From contig NZ_HG964446.1 of NCBI RefSeq assembly GCF_000689255.1, forward strand, positions 1,624,766-1,688,765: a stretch of 64,000 nt of DNA, given 5' to 3'. This document shows, one piece after another, positions 1 through 8,180 of this stretch (the first letter of the stretch is position 1; every line of letters begins with the position of its first letter). The stretch is from Mycobacterium triplex. GTDB taxonomy: Bacteria; Actinomycetota; Actinomycetes; Mycobacteriales; Mycobacteriaceae. The translations under genes were made by a program, and so were the position numbers. The notes under the pieces are model-generated. The model did no database searches. It was given only the letters and a program-made list of their open reading frames with translations, and was not told where the DNA came from.

Positions 1-256
1 CCGCGACGCCATCGAGGTCCTGCGCGGCGATCACCAACGCGAACCCGGCGTCGCGCGCGGCCGCGGCCACCGCCGCGCTCGCCGCGACGACCACGCAGCG
101 ACCCGCCCGGATGTCGCCAAGGTCCTCGGTCGACGCGAAGCTGCCGATGCCGACGCCGGCCTCGCGCAACTGCGCGAGCAACGACCGCGGGGCGTCCAGT
201 CCGGGTTCGAACAGCACCGCGTCGTGGCGGCGTGGGTCGATCGTGACCGATGGCAT
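1..256 (-). CDS. otsB2: Trehalose-6-phosphate phosphatase OtsB2, N-terminal part
   Basis: Partial gene running off the left edge; about 85 N-terminal codons are visible on the minus strand. The protein begins MPSVTIDPRRHDAVLFEPGL, matching by recall the N-terminal region of mycobacterial OtsB2, which dephosphorylates trehalose-6-phosphate in the OtsAB trehalose pathway. The visible part is the extension before the HAD phosphatase core, so no catalytic Asp can be checked. The ATG at 254-256 is the first start in frame, but M. tuberculosis OtsB2 has a few more residues upstream, so a slightly earlier start is possible. It follows the acyltransferase gene on the same strand with a gap of about 40 bp, as Rv3372 follows Rv3371. 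Confidence 0.85.
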   Translation of the reverse strand, partial: MPSVTIDPRRHDAVLFEPGLDAPRSLLAQLREAGVGIGSFASTEDLGDIRAGRCVVVAASAAVAAAARDAGFALVIAAQDLDGVA

Positions 257-297
257 TGACCAACCCTCTCACGGCGATCGACGCCGCCCGGGTTGGG

Positions 298-1641
298 TCA
301 GTGGCGTGCGCGCGCGGTCGGGTGGCTCGGGGGCACGCCGCCCGCCCGCGCACGGGCCCGTCGCTTGCGGCGATCCTTGCTGAACAGCAGCACGGAGTCC
401 TGGCTGAGTGCGGTCAGCCGCGCCATCTCCCGTTCGATGCCGCTGGCGAGCTGCTGAAGTTCGGGTGCGGCGTCGTAGTCCGCGGTGATCCCGAAGATCA
501 GCTCGTCGCCATAGCTGAGCACCGCGACTCCGCTGGACAGCTGCGACGCCGTCGGCGGGATCGGCAGTAGGCGCTCCACGGTGGCGCCCATCAGCTCCAG
601 CCGGTGCCGCGGCCCGGGCGCGCTGGTGGCCAGCGTCACGATGCCCGGTTGCGGCAGCCGGCTCAGTACAAGCCGAACTGCCTTGGCGCACAAGGCAAAT
701 GGCATGGAGCTGGTGGCCAGGTCCACGATGCTCGGGCCGGTGTTCTGGCGAGGCGGCGCGGGCTGGTTCAAGCTGCTGTGCACAATCCGCAGCCGCTGCA
801 CCGGGTCGTCGTGCTCGACGGGCAGGTACTTCTTCTCCGGGGTGCGCAGCGAGCCCGCGCGGGGTTGTTCGCCGCGATGCAGCAGCACGGCCCGGAAGCC
901 CTCGGTGATGGCGGCGAGCGCGACGTCGTTGGTGGTCACCCGGAACTTGCCGCACACCGCGTCGACGGCGGCTAGGGGAACGCGCACCGTGCTGTAGCGC
1001 CGCATGGTGACCGCCGGACCCGTCGACGTGCGTGCCGCCGCCCAGAGGGTCTCGGCCAGCGTGCTCGTGACGGTGCTGGCGACGGTTGAGGCCCGCCACA
1101 GCGCGTCGGTCCAGCCCGGCTTCCGGCCTTGCGTCGAAACATTGCCGGGCGCAACGTGATTGGTGAACATCTCGCCGTCGGCGTCGTCGCAGAGCCTGGT
1201 CAGCAAGTGGGCCGCGGGGGTGGCCTCGGCGAGGTAGTGGTGGACCTTGATCAGGATCGCCCACTTGCCGCGCAGCCCCTCGATGACCCAGCACTCCCAC
1301 AGCGGGCGGTCCAATTCCAGGGGGCGTTCCAGGGCATGGGCGATCGCCCGCGACAGGTCGGCCTCGTCGCCCGGGCGGGGAACCGCGACCCGGCGCAGGT
1401 GATGGGCGAGGTCGAAACCCGGATCGTCGGCCCAGTGCTGGGCACCGCTGAACGGATGCGTCCGCAACACCTGAGTGCATCGCGGTATCGACTGGATCCG
1501 TTCCAGCATCGCTTTGAGGCGCCCCAGGCTGGGGACGGCGCCTTCGACGATGGCGACCGCGCCCGTCGCCATGCTCGCCTGCCGGTCGGGATCCGCCGCG
1601 CCGCGAAAGCCCGAATCCAATGCCGCTGTCAGCTGTCCCAT
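298..1641 (-). CDS. WS/DGAT-family acyltransferase (Rv3371-like), degenerate active-site motif
   Basis: 447 aa, close to the usual 450-470 aa of wax ester synthase/diacylglycerol acyltransferases, which use acyl-CoA to make triacylglycerol or wax esters. It opens MGQLTALD-like, contains the second family block (TTNDVALAA, mid-protein) and ends in a basic tail. The position of the HHxxxDG motif reads HHYLAEA at residues 134-140. Both His are present but Asp-Gly is replaced by Glu-Ala. By recall the M. tuberculosis Rv3371 motif is also degenerate (HHCMAGA), so this looks like a subfamily trait. Activity may be low or altered. It is divergent from dnaE2 and upstream of otsB2. The ATG start fits the family N-terminus. 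Confidence 0.85.
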   Translation of the reverse strand: MGQLTAALDSGFRGAADPDRQASMATGAVAIVEGAVPSLGRLKAMLERIQSIPRCTQVLRTHPFSGAQHWADDPGFDLAHHLRRVAVPRPGDEADLSRAIAHALERPLELDRPLWECWVIEGLRGKWAILIKVHHYLAEATPAAHLLTRLCDDADGEMFTNHVAPGNVSTQGRKPGWTDALWRASTVASTVTSTLAETLWAAARTSTGPAVTMRRYSTVRVPLAAVDAVCGKFRVTTNDVALAAITEGFRAVLLHRGEQPRAGSLRTPEKKYLPVEHDDPVQRLRIVHSSLNQPAPPRQNTGPSIVDLATSSMPFALCAKAVRLVLSRLPQPGIVTLATSAPGPRHRLELMGATVERLLPIPPTASQLSSGVAVLSYGDELIFGITADYDAAPELQQLASGIEREMARLTALSQDSVLLFSKDRRKRRARARAGGVPPSHPTARARH

Positions 1642-1775
1642 GTTCAGTTCCCGCCCTAGTCGCCCCGTACCAGTATCTGTGGCCGCGGCCCCGTCGCGGT
1701 AGATCCCAGTCCGTTAAGACTGTGTTTAGAAGTTGAAGACCCGTTTAACAACCGCTTCGACAACCGAGCACGAAA

Positions 1776-1791
1776 TCGAACATACTTTCGA
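1776..1791 (+). promoter_or_regulatory. LexA SOS box of dnaE2
   Basis: TCGAACATACTTTCGA matches the mycobacterial SOS box TCGAAC-N4-GTTCGA at 11 of 12 specified bases; only the first base of the right half differs (T for G). It ends 12 bp before the GTG start of dnaE2. The placement implies direct LexA repression and DNA-damage induction, as is established for dnaE2 in M. tuberculosis. Confidence 0.9.
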
Positions 1792-1803
1792 TAGACTGGG
1801 GAA

Positions 1804-4800
1804 GTGGGTTGGTTTAATGGGCCGCCGAGTTGGGCGGAAATGGAGCGGGTGCTCGACGGCAAGCCGCGTCATGCCGGCGCGCCCACCCCGTCCGGTCCGG
1901 CGGAAGAGGCCCCCTTCTCGCGCAAGCGCCCGGCCTATCGGCCACCAGACGGTGGTCGGGCGACCCGCTCGCCCGTCGCCTATGCCGAGCTGCACGCGCA
2001 TTCGGCCTACAGCTTCCTGGACGGGGCCAGCACACCCGAAGAGCTGGTGGAGGAGGCCGCCCGGCTGGGCCTGCGGGCGCTGGCGCTGACCGACCACAAC
2101 GGCCTGTACGGCGCTGTGCGGTTCGCCGAAGCCGCCGCCGAACTCGACGTGCGCACCGTGTTCGGAGCCGAGTTGACGCTGAACTCGCAGGCCCGCACCG
2201 AGCACCCGGACCCGCCCGGTCCGCACCTGCTGGTGCTGGCCCGCGGCCCGGAGGGCTACCGGCGGTTGTCGCGGCAGCTGGCCGCCGCGCATCTGGCCGG
2301 CGGTGAGAAAGGCAAGCCGCGCTTCGACCTCGACACGCTGACCGAAGCCGCGGGCGGGCACTGGCACATCCTGACCGGATGCCGTAAAGGACATGTGCGC
2401 CAAGCGCTTTCCGACGCGGGACCGGAGGCGGCGGCGCGGGCGCTGGCCGATCTGGTGGACCGCTTCGGCGCGCAGCGGGTCAGCGTCGAGCTGACCCAGC
2501 ACGGCCAGCCCCTCGACGACGAGCGCAACGCGACACTGGCGGCCCTGGCGCCACGCTTCGGCGTCGGCGTCGTCGCCACCACCGGAGCGCATTTCGCCCA
2601 TCCGTCGCGCAGCCGGCTGGCCATGGCGATGGGCGCGATCCGGGCGCGACAGTCATTGGAGTCGGCCGCCGGATGGCTGGCCCCGCTGGGTGGTTCGCAT
2701 CTGCGGTCCGGTGCGGAGATGGCCCGGCTGTTCGCGCATGTGCCCCTGGGGGGCCCTGACGTGGTGACCGCCGCCGCCGAACTCGGCGAGCAGTGCGCGT
2801 TCGGGCTGGCGCTGATCGCGCCGCAGCTGCCGCCGTTCGACGTGCCCGATCCGCACACCGAGGACAGCTGGTTGCGGCAGTTGACGATGGCGGGAGCGCG
2901 CGATCGCTACGGGCTCCCCGAGTCAGCGCCGCGGGCGTACGCCCAGATCGAACATGAACTGAAAGTCATTGCCCAACTGAGGTTTCCGGGCTATTTCCTG
3001 GTGGTGCACGATATCGCCCGATTTTGCCGGGAGAACAACATCCTGTGCCAGGGCAGGGGATCGGCGGCCAACTCCGCGGTCTGTTACGCCCTGGGCGTCA
3101 CCGCGGTCGACCCGGTGGCCAACGAGCTGTTGTTCGAGCGCTTCCTGTCGCCCGCCCGCGACGGGCCGCCCGACATCGATATGGACATCGAGTCGGATCA
3201 GCGCGAAAAGGTCATCCAGTACGTCTACGACAAATACGGCCGCGACTACGCCGCCCAGGTCGCCAACGTCATCACCTACCGCGGCAAGATCGCGGTGCGC
3301 GACATGGCCCGTGCCCTGGGTTACTCGCAGGGCCAGCAGGACGCGTGGAGCAAGCAGATCAGCCACTGGAACGGGCTGGCGGACTCGCCGGACCTCGACG
3401 GCATTCCCGAACAGGTGATCGAGCTGGCCACCCAGATCCGGAACCTGCCGCGGCATATGGGCATTCACTCCGGCGGCATGGTGATCTGCGACCGCCCGAT
3501 CGCCGACGTGTGCCCGGTGGAGTGGGCGCGCATGGAGAATCGCAGCGTCCTGCAATGGGACAAAGACGACTGTGCGGCCATCGGTTTGGTGAAGTTCGAC
3601 CTGCTCGGTCTGGGCATGCTCTCGGCGTTGCACTACGCCAAAGACCTGGTGGCCGAACACAAGGGCATCGAGGTCGACCTGGCCCGCCTCGACCTCTCCG
3701 AGCCGGCGGTGTATGAGATGCTGGCCCGCGCCGATTCCGTCGGCGTGTTCCAGGTGGAGTCGCGCGCGCAGATGGCCACGCTGCCCCGGCTGAAGCCCCG
3801 GGTGTTCTACGACCTGGTGGTCGAGGTCGCGCTGATCCGGCCCGGGCCCATCCAGGGCGGGTCGGTGCACCCCTACATCCGGCGGCGCAACGGCATCGAC
3901 CCGGTCGTCTACGACCACCCATCGATGGAATCGGCGCTGCGAAAGACGTTGGGAGTACCACTGTTTCAGGAGCAGCTGATGCAGCTCGCGGTCGACTGCG
4001 CCGGCTTCTCGGCCGCCGAGGCCGACCAGCTGCGGCGTGCCATGGGGTCCAAGCGCTCGACCGAACGCATGCAACGACTGCGCGGGCGGTTCTACGAGGG
4101 CATGCGCGAATTGCACGGCGCCACCGACGAGGTGATCGAGCGGACCTACGAAAAGCTGGAAGCCTTCGCCAATTTCGGCTTTCCGGAAAGCCACGCACTG
4201 TCCTTCGCGTCGCTGGTGTTCTACTCGTCGTGGTTCAAGCTGCATCACCCGGCCGCGTTCTGCGCCGCGCTGCTGCGTGCCCAGCCGATGGGCTTCTATT
4301 CGCCGCAGTCGCTGGTGGCCGATGCGCGCCGGCACGGCGTGGCGGTGCACGGCCCGGACGTCAACGCCAGTCTGGCGCACGCCACCCTCGAGAACGCGGG
4401 CACCGAGGTCCGGCTCGGGCTGGGCGCGGTCCGTCATATCGGCGACGACCTCGCCGAGCAACTGGTCGAGGAGCGAAAAGCCAACGGCCCGTTCACTTCT
4501 CTGCTGGATCTGACCACCCGGCTACAGCTCTCGGTGCCGCAGACCGAAGCGCTGGCGACGGCCGGGGCTTTTGCCTGCTTCGGGACGTCGCGGCGCGAGG
4601 CGCTGTGGGCGGCCGGGGCCGCCGCCACGCAACGGCCGGACCGGCTGCCCGGGGTGGGCTCGTCGTCGCACATTCCGGCGTTGCCGGGGATGAGCGAGCT
4701 GGAGCTGGCCGCCGCCGACGTGTGGGCCACCGGCATCTCCCCGGACAGCTACCCGACCCAGTTCCTGCGGGCCGACCTGAACGCGATGGGGGTGGTGCCC

Positions 4801-5103
4801 GCCGAGGAGCTACTCGGCGTGCCCGACGGCGACCGTGTGCTGATTGCCGGCGCGGTGACCCATCGGCAGCGGCCCGCCACCGCGCAGGGCGTGACGTTCA
4901 TCAACCTCGAGGACGAGACCGGGATGGTCAATGTGCTCTGCACACCCGGGGTGTGGGCGCGACACCGCAAGCTGGCGAACACCGCACCGGCGCTGCTGGT
5001 CCGCGGTCAGGTCCAAAACGCCAGCGGCGCAGTCACCGTGGTGGCCGAGCGGTTGGGCCGCATCACCCTGGCCGTCGGCTCGAAGTCCCGGGACTTTCGC
5101 TGA
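1804..5103 (+). CDS. dnaE2: Error-prone DNA polymerase DnaE2 (ImuC)
   Basis: 1099 aa C-family polymerase, a typical DnaE2 length. It performs damage-induced mutagenic translesion synthesis with ImuA-prime and ImuB, which are not encoded in this window. The N-terminus MGWFNGPPSWAEMERVL matches M. tuberculosis DnaE2 by recall. A PHP domain begins near residue 60 (YAELHAHSAYSFLDGAS). The palm carries PDIDMDIESDQ with catalytic Asp459 and Asp461. Downstream come the HhH region and a C-terminal OB fold (GVTFINLEDETGMVNV). The GTG start is supported by conservation from the first residue. A box for LexA sits just upstream, so the leader must be very short. Its C-terminus is followed by an inverted repeat. 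Confidence 0.97.
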   Translation: MGWFNGPPSWAEMERVLDGKPRHAGAPTPSGPAEEAPFSRKRPAYRPPDGGRATRSPVAYAELHAHSAYSFLDGASTPEELVEEAARLGLRALALTDHNGLYGAVRFAEAAAELDVRTVFGAELTLNSQARTEHPDPPGPHLLVLARGPEGYRRLSRQLAAAHLAGGEKGKPRFDLDTLTEAAGGHWHILTGCRKGHVRQALSDAGPEAAARALADLVDRFGAQRVSVELTQHGQPLDDERNATLAALAPRFGVGVVATTGAHFAHPSRSRLAMAMGAIRARQSLESAAGWLAPLGGSHLRSGAEMARLFAHVPLGGPDVVTAAAELGEQCAFGLALIAPQLPPFDVPDPHTEDSWLRQLTMAGARDRYGLPESAPRAYAQIEHELKVIAQLRFPGYFLVVHDIARFCRENNILCQGRGSAANSAVCYALGVTAVDPVANELLFERFLSPARDGPPDIDMDIESDQREKVIQYVYDKYGRDYAAQVANVITYRGKIAVRDMARALGYSQGQQDAWSKQISHWNGLADSPDLDGIPEQVIELATQIRNLPRHMGIHSGGMVICDRPIADVCPVEWARMENRSVLQWDKDDCAAIGLVKFDLLGLGMLSALHYAKDLVAEHKGIEVDLARLDLSEPAVYEMLARADSVGVFQVESRAQMATLPRLKPRVFYDLVVEVALIRPGPIQGGSVHPYIRRRNGIDPVVYDHPSMESALRKTLGVPLFQEQLMQLAVDCAGFSAAEADQLRRAMGSKRSTERMQRLRGRFYEGMRELHGATDEVIERTYEKLEAFANFGFPESHALSFASLVFYSSWFKLHHPAAFCAALLRAQPMGFYSPQSLVADARRHGVAVHGPDVNASLAHATLENAGTEVRLGLGAVRHIGDDLAEQLVEERKANGPFTSLLDLTTRLQLSVPQTEALATAGAFACFGTSRREALWAAGAAATQRPDRLPGVGSSSHIPALPGMSELELAAADVWATGISPDSYPTQFLRADLNAMGVVPAEELLGVPDGDRVLIAGAVTHRQRPATAQGVTFINLEDETGMVNVLCTPGVWARHRKLANTAPALLVRGQVQNASGAVTVVAERLGRITLAVGSKSRDFR

Positions 5104-5109
5104 CTTGTT

Positions 5110-5166
5110 CGCCGAGCGTGCTCTGAAGTCGCGGGCCAATTTTGCGCCATGAGAGCACGTTCGGCG
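5110..5166 (+). repeat. Intergenic inverted repeat after dnaE2
   Basis: Arms 5110-5124 (CGCCGAGCGTGCTCT) and 5152-5166 (AGAGCACGTTCGGCG) pair over 15 bp; the single deviation is a G:U wobble in RNA. The loop is 27 nt. It begins 6 bp after the dnaE2 stop and has no T-tract. A closely related element follows the SDR gene at 6515-6575. It may act as a terminator or 3-prime stabiliser, or be a small interspersed palindromic repeat. Confidence 0.7.
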
Positions 5167-5304
5167 CCGGGATGTGGGTCACCCGTCGCGAACAGGCTTT
5201 GTGTATTCGGTGTTGAACAATTCGACCTGGCCGTTGCCCGCCGCGTCGTAAACTGTGCGAGCCCGAATTGCTCACGTTTATCGCAATGTCTCAACGGAGT
5301 CGAA

Positions 5305-5649
5305 ATGACATTCAAGCTTCCTCGCCGTGGCGCTGCGATAGTGGGTTGTGCTGCGGCGCTTGTTCTTTCTCCCGCCGTTGCCAGCGCCGATCCGCCCGAC
5401 CCGCACCAGCCCGACATGACGAAGGGCTACTGCCCGGGCGGTCGATGGGGTTACGGCAATTTGGCGGTATGCGACGGAGAGAAGTACCCCGACGGGTCGT
5501 TTTGGCACCAGTGGATGAAGACCTGGATGGCCGGCCCGCAGTTCTACTATGACTGCGTCGGCGGCGACGAACCTCTCCCGGGCCCGCCCCCGCCCGGTGG
5601 GTGCGGCGGGGCGATCCCGCCCGACCAGCCGCCCCCGCCGCCAACCTAG
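5305..5649 (+). CDS. Small exported proline-rich protein, unknown function
   Basis: 114 aa. A Sec-type signal peptide is evident: basic MTFKLPRRG, a hydrophobic stretch to about residue 24, then cleavage after AVASA. The mature part has four Cys (YCPGG, VCDGE, DCVGG, GGCGG), an aromatic segment around GSFWHQWMK and GPQFYYD, and a Pro/Gly-rich tail ending in consecutive prolines. The four Cys suggest two disulfides after export. The ATG is chosen because GGAG lies at a proper distance and it opens the signal peptide; upstream codons in frame do not look coding. I recognise it only as a secreted mycobacterial protein. The SDR follows after 26 bp, perhaps co-transcribed. Confidence 0.75.
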   Translation: MTFKLPRRGAAIVGCAAALVLSPAVASADPPDPHQPDMTKGYCPGGRWGYGNLAVCDGEKYPDGSFWHQWMKTWMAGPQFYYDCVGGDEPLPGPPPPGGCGGAIPPDQPPPPPT

Positions 5650-5675
5650 GCCGCCCGCGAGAAGAAAGAGGCAAA

Positions 5676-6509
5676 GTGTCCAAGGTCTGGTTCCTCACCG
5701 GAGCTTCCCGCGGGTTCGGCCTCGAGATCGCCCGCAAGATCCTGGCTCAGGGCGACCGCGTGGTAGCCACCGCGCGGCGCGCCGAGCAGATCCTCACCCA
5801 CCTCCCCGACGCCGGCGACGCGCTGCTGCCCGTCGACCTCGACGTCACCAACGCCGATCAGGCTGCGCAGGCCGTCCGGTCGGCGGTCGACACGTTCGGC
5901 CGGATCGATGTGCTGGTGAACAACGCCGGCCGCGGCCTGCTCGGCGCCGTCGAGGAGGCGTCCGACGCCGCGATCCGTGCCGTCTACGAGGTCAACGTGT
6001 TCGGCACCCTGACCATGCAGCGCGCCGTGCTGCCGATCATGCGCGCCCAGCGCTCTGGCCACATCATCAACATCAGCTCGGTCGGCGGCCTGGCCGGTGG
6101 GCCGGGATGGGGCATCTACTGCTCGACCAAGTTCGCGATGGAAGGGTTCAGCGAGGCGCTGGCCGCCGAGCTGCGGCCGCTGGGAATCTGGGTCACCATC
6201 GTCGAACCCGGCTACTTCCGCACCGACTTCCTCGACGCGTCCAGCCTGGACACCGAAGCGACCGTCATCGCCGACTACGAGTCCACCGCCGGGGCGGTGC
6301 GTGCCCACGCCGCGGATGTCAACCACGCCCAGCCCGGCGATCCGATCAAGGCCGCCGCGGCCATCGTCGACATCGCCGCGGCCGCCGAGCCGCCGGTGCA
6401 TCTGCTGCTGGGCACCGACTGCGTCGCCACGGTGGAGGCCAAGATCGACAACCTCAAGGCCGACATCGATGCGTGGCGGACGCTTTCGATGTCGACCGAC
6501 CTAGGCTGA
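5676..6509 (+). CDS. Short-chain dehydrogenase/reductase
   Basis: 277 aa classical SDR using NAD(P)H; substrate unknown. The Rossmann motif TGASRGFG is at residues 8-15, followed by NNAG near 82, the catalytic Ser in the NISSVGG segment and the YCSTK (YxxxK) active site near 149-153. The GTG start has an AAAGAGG ribosome site 4-5 bp upstream and places the glycine motif at the usual distance from the N-terminus; earlier in-frame codons run through the end of the preceding gene. The mid-length C-terminal extension (about residues 190-277) resembles the retinol-dehydrogenase-like SDRs common in mycobacteria. Confidence 0.9.
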   Translation: MSKVWFLTGASRGFGLEIARKILAQGDRVVATARRAEQILTHLPDAGDALLPVDLDVTNADQAAQAVRSAVDTFGRIDVLVNNAGRGLLGAVEEASDAAIRAVYEVNVFGTLTMQRAVLPIMRAQRSGHIINISSVGGLAGGPGWGIYCSTKFAMEGFSEALAAELRPLGIWVTIVEPGYFRTDFLDASSLDTEATVIADYESTAGAVRAHAADVNHAQPGDPIKAAAAIVDIAAAAEPPVHLLLGTDCVATVEAKIDNLKADIDAWRTLSMSTDLG

Positions 6510-6514
6510 CCCTT

Positions 6515-6575
6515 CGCCGAACGTGACTCACGGCGGAAAAATAGCGAAAATCTCGCGCTGAGTGCACGTTCGGCG
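6515..6575 (+). repeat. Intergenic inverted repeat after the SDR gene
   Basis: Arms 6515-6530 (CGCCGAACGTGACTCA) and 6559-6575, whose reverse complement is CGCCGAACGTGCACTCA; they differ by one inserted base. The loop is 28 nt. It starts 5 bp after the SDR stop and shares its arm sequence with the element after dnaE2, so both belong to one dispersed family. Confidence 0.7.
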
Positions 6576-6603
6576 CGCGCGGCGGCGCGTATAGCCTCCA
6601 AGC

Positions 6604-7248
6604 ATGACCCTCAACCTGTCCGTCGACGAACTTCTCACCACTACCCGCTCGGTTCGCAAGCGTCTCGACTTCGACAAGCCGGTGCCTCGCGAGGTCCTGA
6701 TGGAGTGCCTGGAACTGGCGTTGCAGGCTCCCACCGGCTCCAACGCCCAGGGCTGGCAATGGGTGTTCGTCGAAGACGCGGAGAAGAAGAAGGCGATCGG
6801 CGACATCTACCTGTCGCATGCCCGGCCTTACCTGAGCGCGCCGAAGCCCGACTACGGCGTGGGCGACACCCGCGGCGAACGGATGGGCAAGGTGGTGGAT
6901 TCGGCGACCTACCTCGCCGAGCACATCCACGAGGCGCCGGTGCTGATGATCCCGTGCCTCGCGGGCCGCGAGGACAAGTCACCGCTGGGCGGCGTCTCGT
7001 TCTGGGCGTCGCTGTTCCCGGCGGTGTGGAGCTTCTGCTTGGCGCTGCGCTCCCGCGGGCTGGGCTCCTGCTGGACGACGCTGCACCTGCTCGGCGACGG
7101 CGAACGCAAGGCCGCCGAGGTGCTCGGGATTCCGTACGAGGAGTTCAGCCAGGGCGGGCTGTTCCCGATCGCCTACACCAAGGGCACCGATTTCCGCCCG
7201 GCTAAGCGGCTGCCCGCCGACACCCTGACGCACTGGAACACCTGGTAG
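6604..7248 (+). CDS. Nitroreductase-family FMN oxidoreductase (Rv3368c-like)
   Basis: 214 aa, the same length as Rv3368c by recall. Nitroreductase-fold enzymes bind FMN at a dimer interface and reduce nitro-compounds or quinones with NAD(P)H. The N-terminal TTRSVRKRLDF segment holds the FMN phosphate-binding Arg cluster. APTGSNAQGWQW (about residues 41-52) is the typical flavin-contact motif, and the C-terminal GLGSCWTTLHL block is also family-typical. Physiological substrate unknown. The start is the only sensible ATG. Its stop codon abuts the stop of the convergent trmL gene with no base between. Confidence 0.9.
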   Translation: MTLNLSVDELLTTTRSVRKRLDFDKPVPREVLMECLELALQAPTGSNAQGWQWVFVEDAEKKKAIGDIYLSHARPYLSAPKPDYGVGDTRGERMGKVVDSATYLAEHIHEAPVLMIPCLAGREDKSPLGGVSFWASLFPAVWSFCLALRSRGLGSCWTTLHLLGDGERKAAEVLGIPYEEFSQGGLFPIAYTKGTDFRPAKRLPADTLTHWNTW

Positions 7249-7713
7249 TCACACCGCGCCGGGATAGCCGTGCTGGCGCCACGCCTCGTAGATCGCGATC
7301 GCCGCGGCGTTCGCCAGGTTCAGCGACCGCCGCCCGGCCAGCATCGGGATGCGCACCAGGCCGGTGATGTGGCCGTCGGCCAGGGTCTGCGCATCCAGCC
7401 CGTCGGGCTCCGGCCCGAACATCAATACGTCGCCGGGCCGGTAGGCGACGTCGGCGTACGACGTCGGCGCGTGCGCGGTGAACGCGAACACCCGCGCCGG
7501 CATCAGCACGTCCCACGCGTGCTGCAGCGTCGCGTGCACGGTGACCGAGGCCAGGTCGTGGTAGTCCAGTCCGGCCCGGCGCACCTTGGGTTCGGACAGG
7601 TCGAAGCCCATCGGCTCGACCAGATGCAATTCGGTGCCGGTGGCCGCGGCCGTGCGGATGGCGTTGCCCGTATTGGGCGGAATCCGCGGCGCCACGAACA
7701 TCAGTCGGAACAC
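7249..7713 (-). CDS. trmL: tRNA (cytidine/uridine-34 2-prime-O) methyltransferase TrmL (SpoU family)
   Basis: 154 aa SPOUT (alpha/beta knot) methyltransferase; family members methylate the ribose of the wobble base of tRNA-Leu using SAM. Motif 1 is PPNTGNAIRTAAATG (residues 12-26), motif 2 LMFGPEPDGL (about 98-107) and motif 3 RSLNLANAAAIAIYE (about 128-142), in the correct order and spacing for the knot. Motif 2 has Asp where many homologues have Ser/Thr. The match is to Rv3366 (annotated spoU). Only 29 bp separate its start from the divergent reductase gene at 7743. Confidence 0.93.
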   Translation of the reverse strand: MFRLMFVAPRIPPNTGNAIRTAAATGTELHLVEPMGFDLSEPKVRRAGLDYHDLASVTVHATLQHAWDVLMPARVFAFTAHAPTSYADVAYRPGDVLMFGPEPDGLDAQTLADGHITGLVRIPMLAGRRSLNLANAAAIAIYEAWRQHGYPGAV

Positions 7714-7742
7714 TGCGGACTCCCTTTGTTGTTGAGCAGGGC

Positions 7743-8165
7743 ATGACGGATCAAGTACAGCTCAGCACGACCGATTGGGTGCGGGAGCAGACCGAACAAA
7801 TTCTGCGGCAGGGCACCACCGACGGCGTCGAGATCATGGACCGGCCGGTCGTGCTGTTCACCGTGACCGGAGCGAAGAGTGGCCTCAAGCGGTACGTGCC
7901 ACTGATGCGCGTCGAGAAGGACGGACGCTACGCGATGGTCGGCTCCATCGGAGGAGCTCCGAAGCACCCGACCTGGTACCACAATGTGAAAGCCAACCCG
8001 AATGTCACCGTGCAAGACGGCGACAAGGTCTTCGAGATGACGGCACGCGAGGTCCACGGGGCCGAACGCGACGAATGGTGGCAGACGGCGATCGAGGCCT
8101 ACCCGGTCTACACGCAGTTGCAGGCGCTGACGGAACGGACGATCCCGATCTTCGTCCTCGAATGA
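7743..8165 (+). CDS. F420H2-dependent (deazaflavin) nitroreductase/quinone reductase family protein
   Basis: 140 aa protein of the Ddn-like DUF385 family, split beta-barrel enzymes of actinobacteria that often use F420H2 to reduce quinones or nitro-compounds. Family features are the basic VTGAKSGLKRYVPLMRVE strand pair (about residues 40-57), then GSIGGAPKHPTWYHNVKANP (starting near 67) and the C-terminal YTQLQALTERTIPIFVLE. The GGAPKHPxWYHN block is diagnostic. The natural substrate is not deducible. A methyltransferase gene follows after 15 bp, likely in the same transcript. Confidence 0.88.
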   Translation: MTDQVQLSTTDWVREQTEQILRQGTTDGVEIMDRPVVLFTVTGAKSGLKRYVPLMRVEKDGRYAMVGSIGGAPKHPTWYHNVKANPNVTVQDGDKVFEMTAREVHGAERDEWWQTAIEAYPVYTQLQALTERTIPIFVLE

Positions 8166-8180
8166 ACGGATAATGGCGAC

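Noticed and set aside
2923..4461. 512-codon minus-strand frame inside dnaE2
   Set aside because: Antisense to the conserved polymerase core; no ribosome site or recognisable protein.
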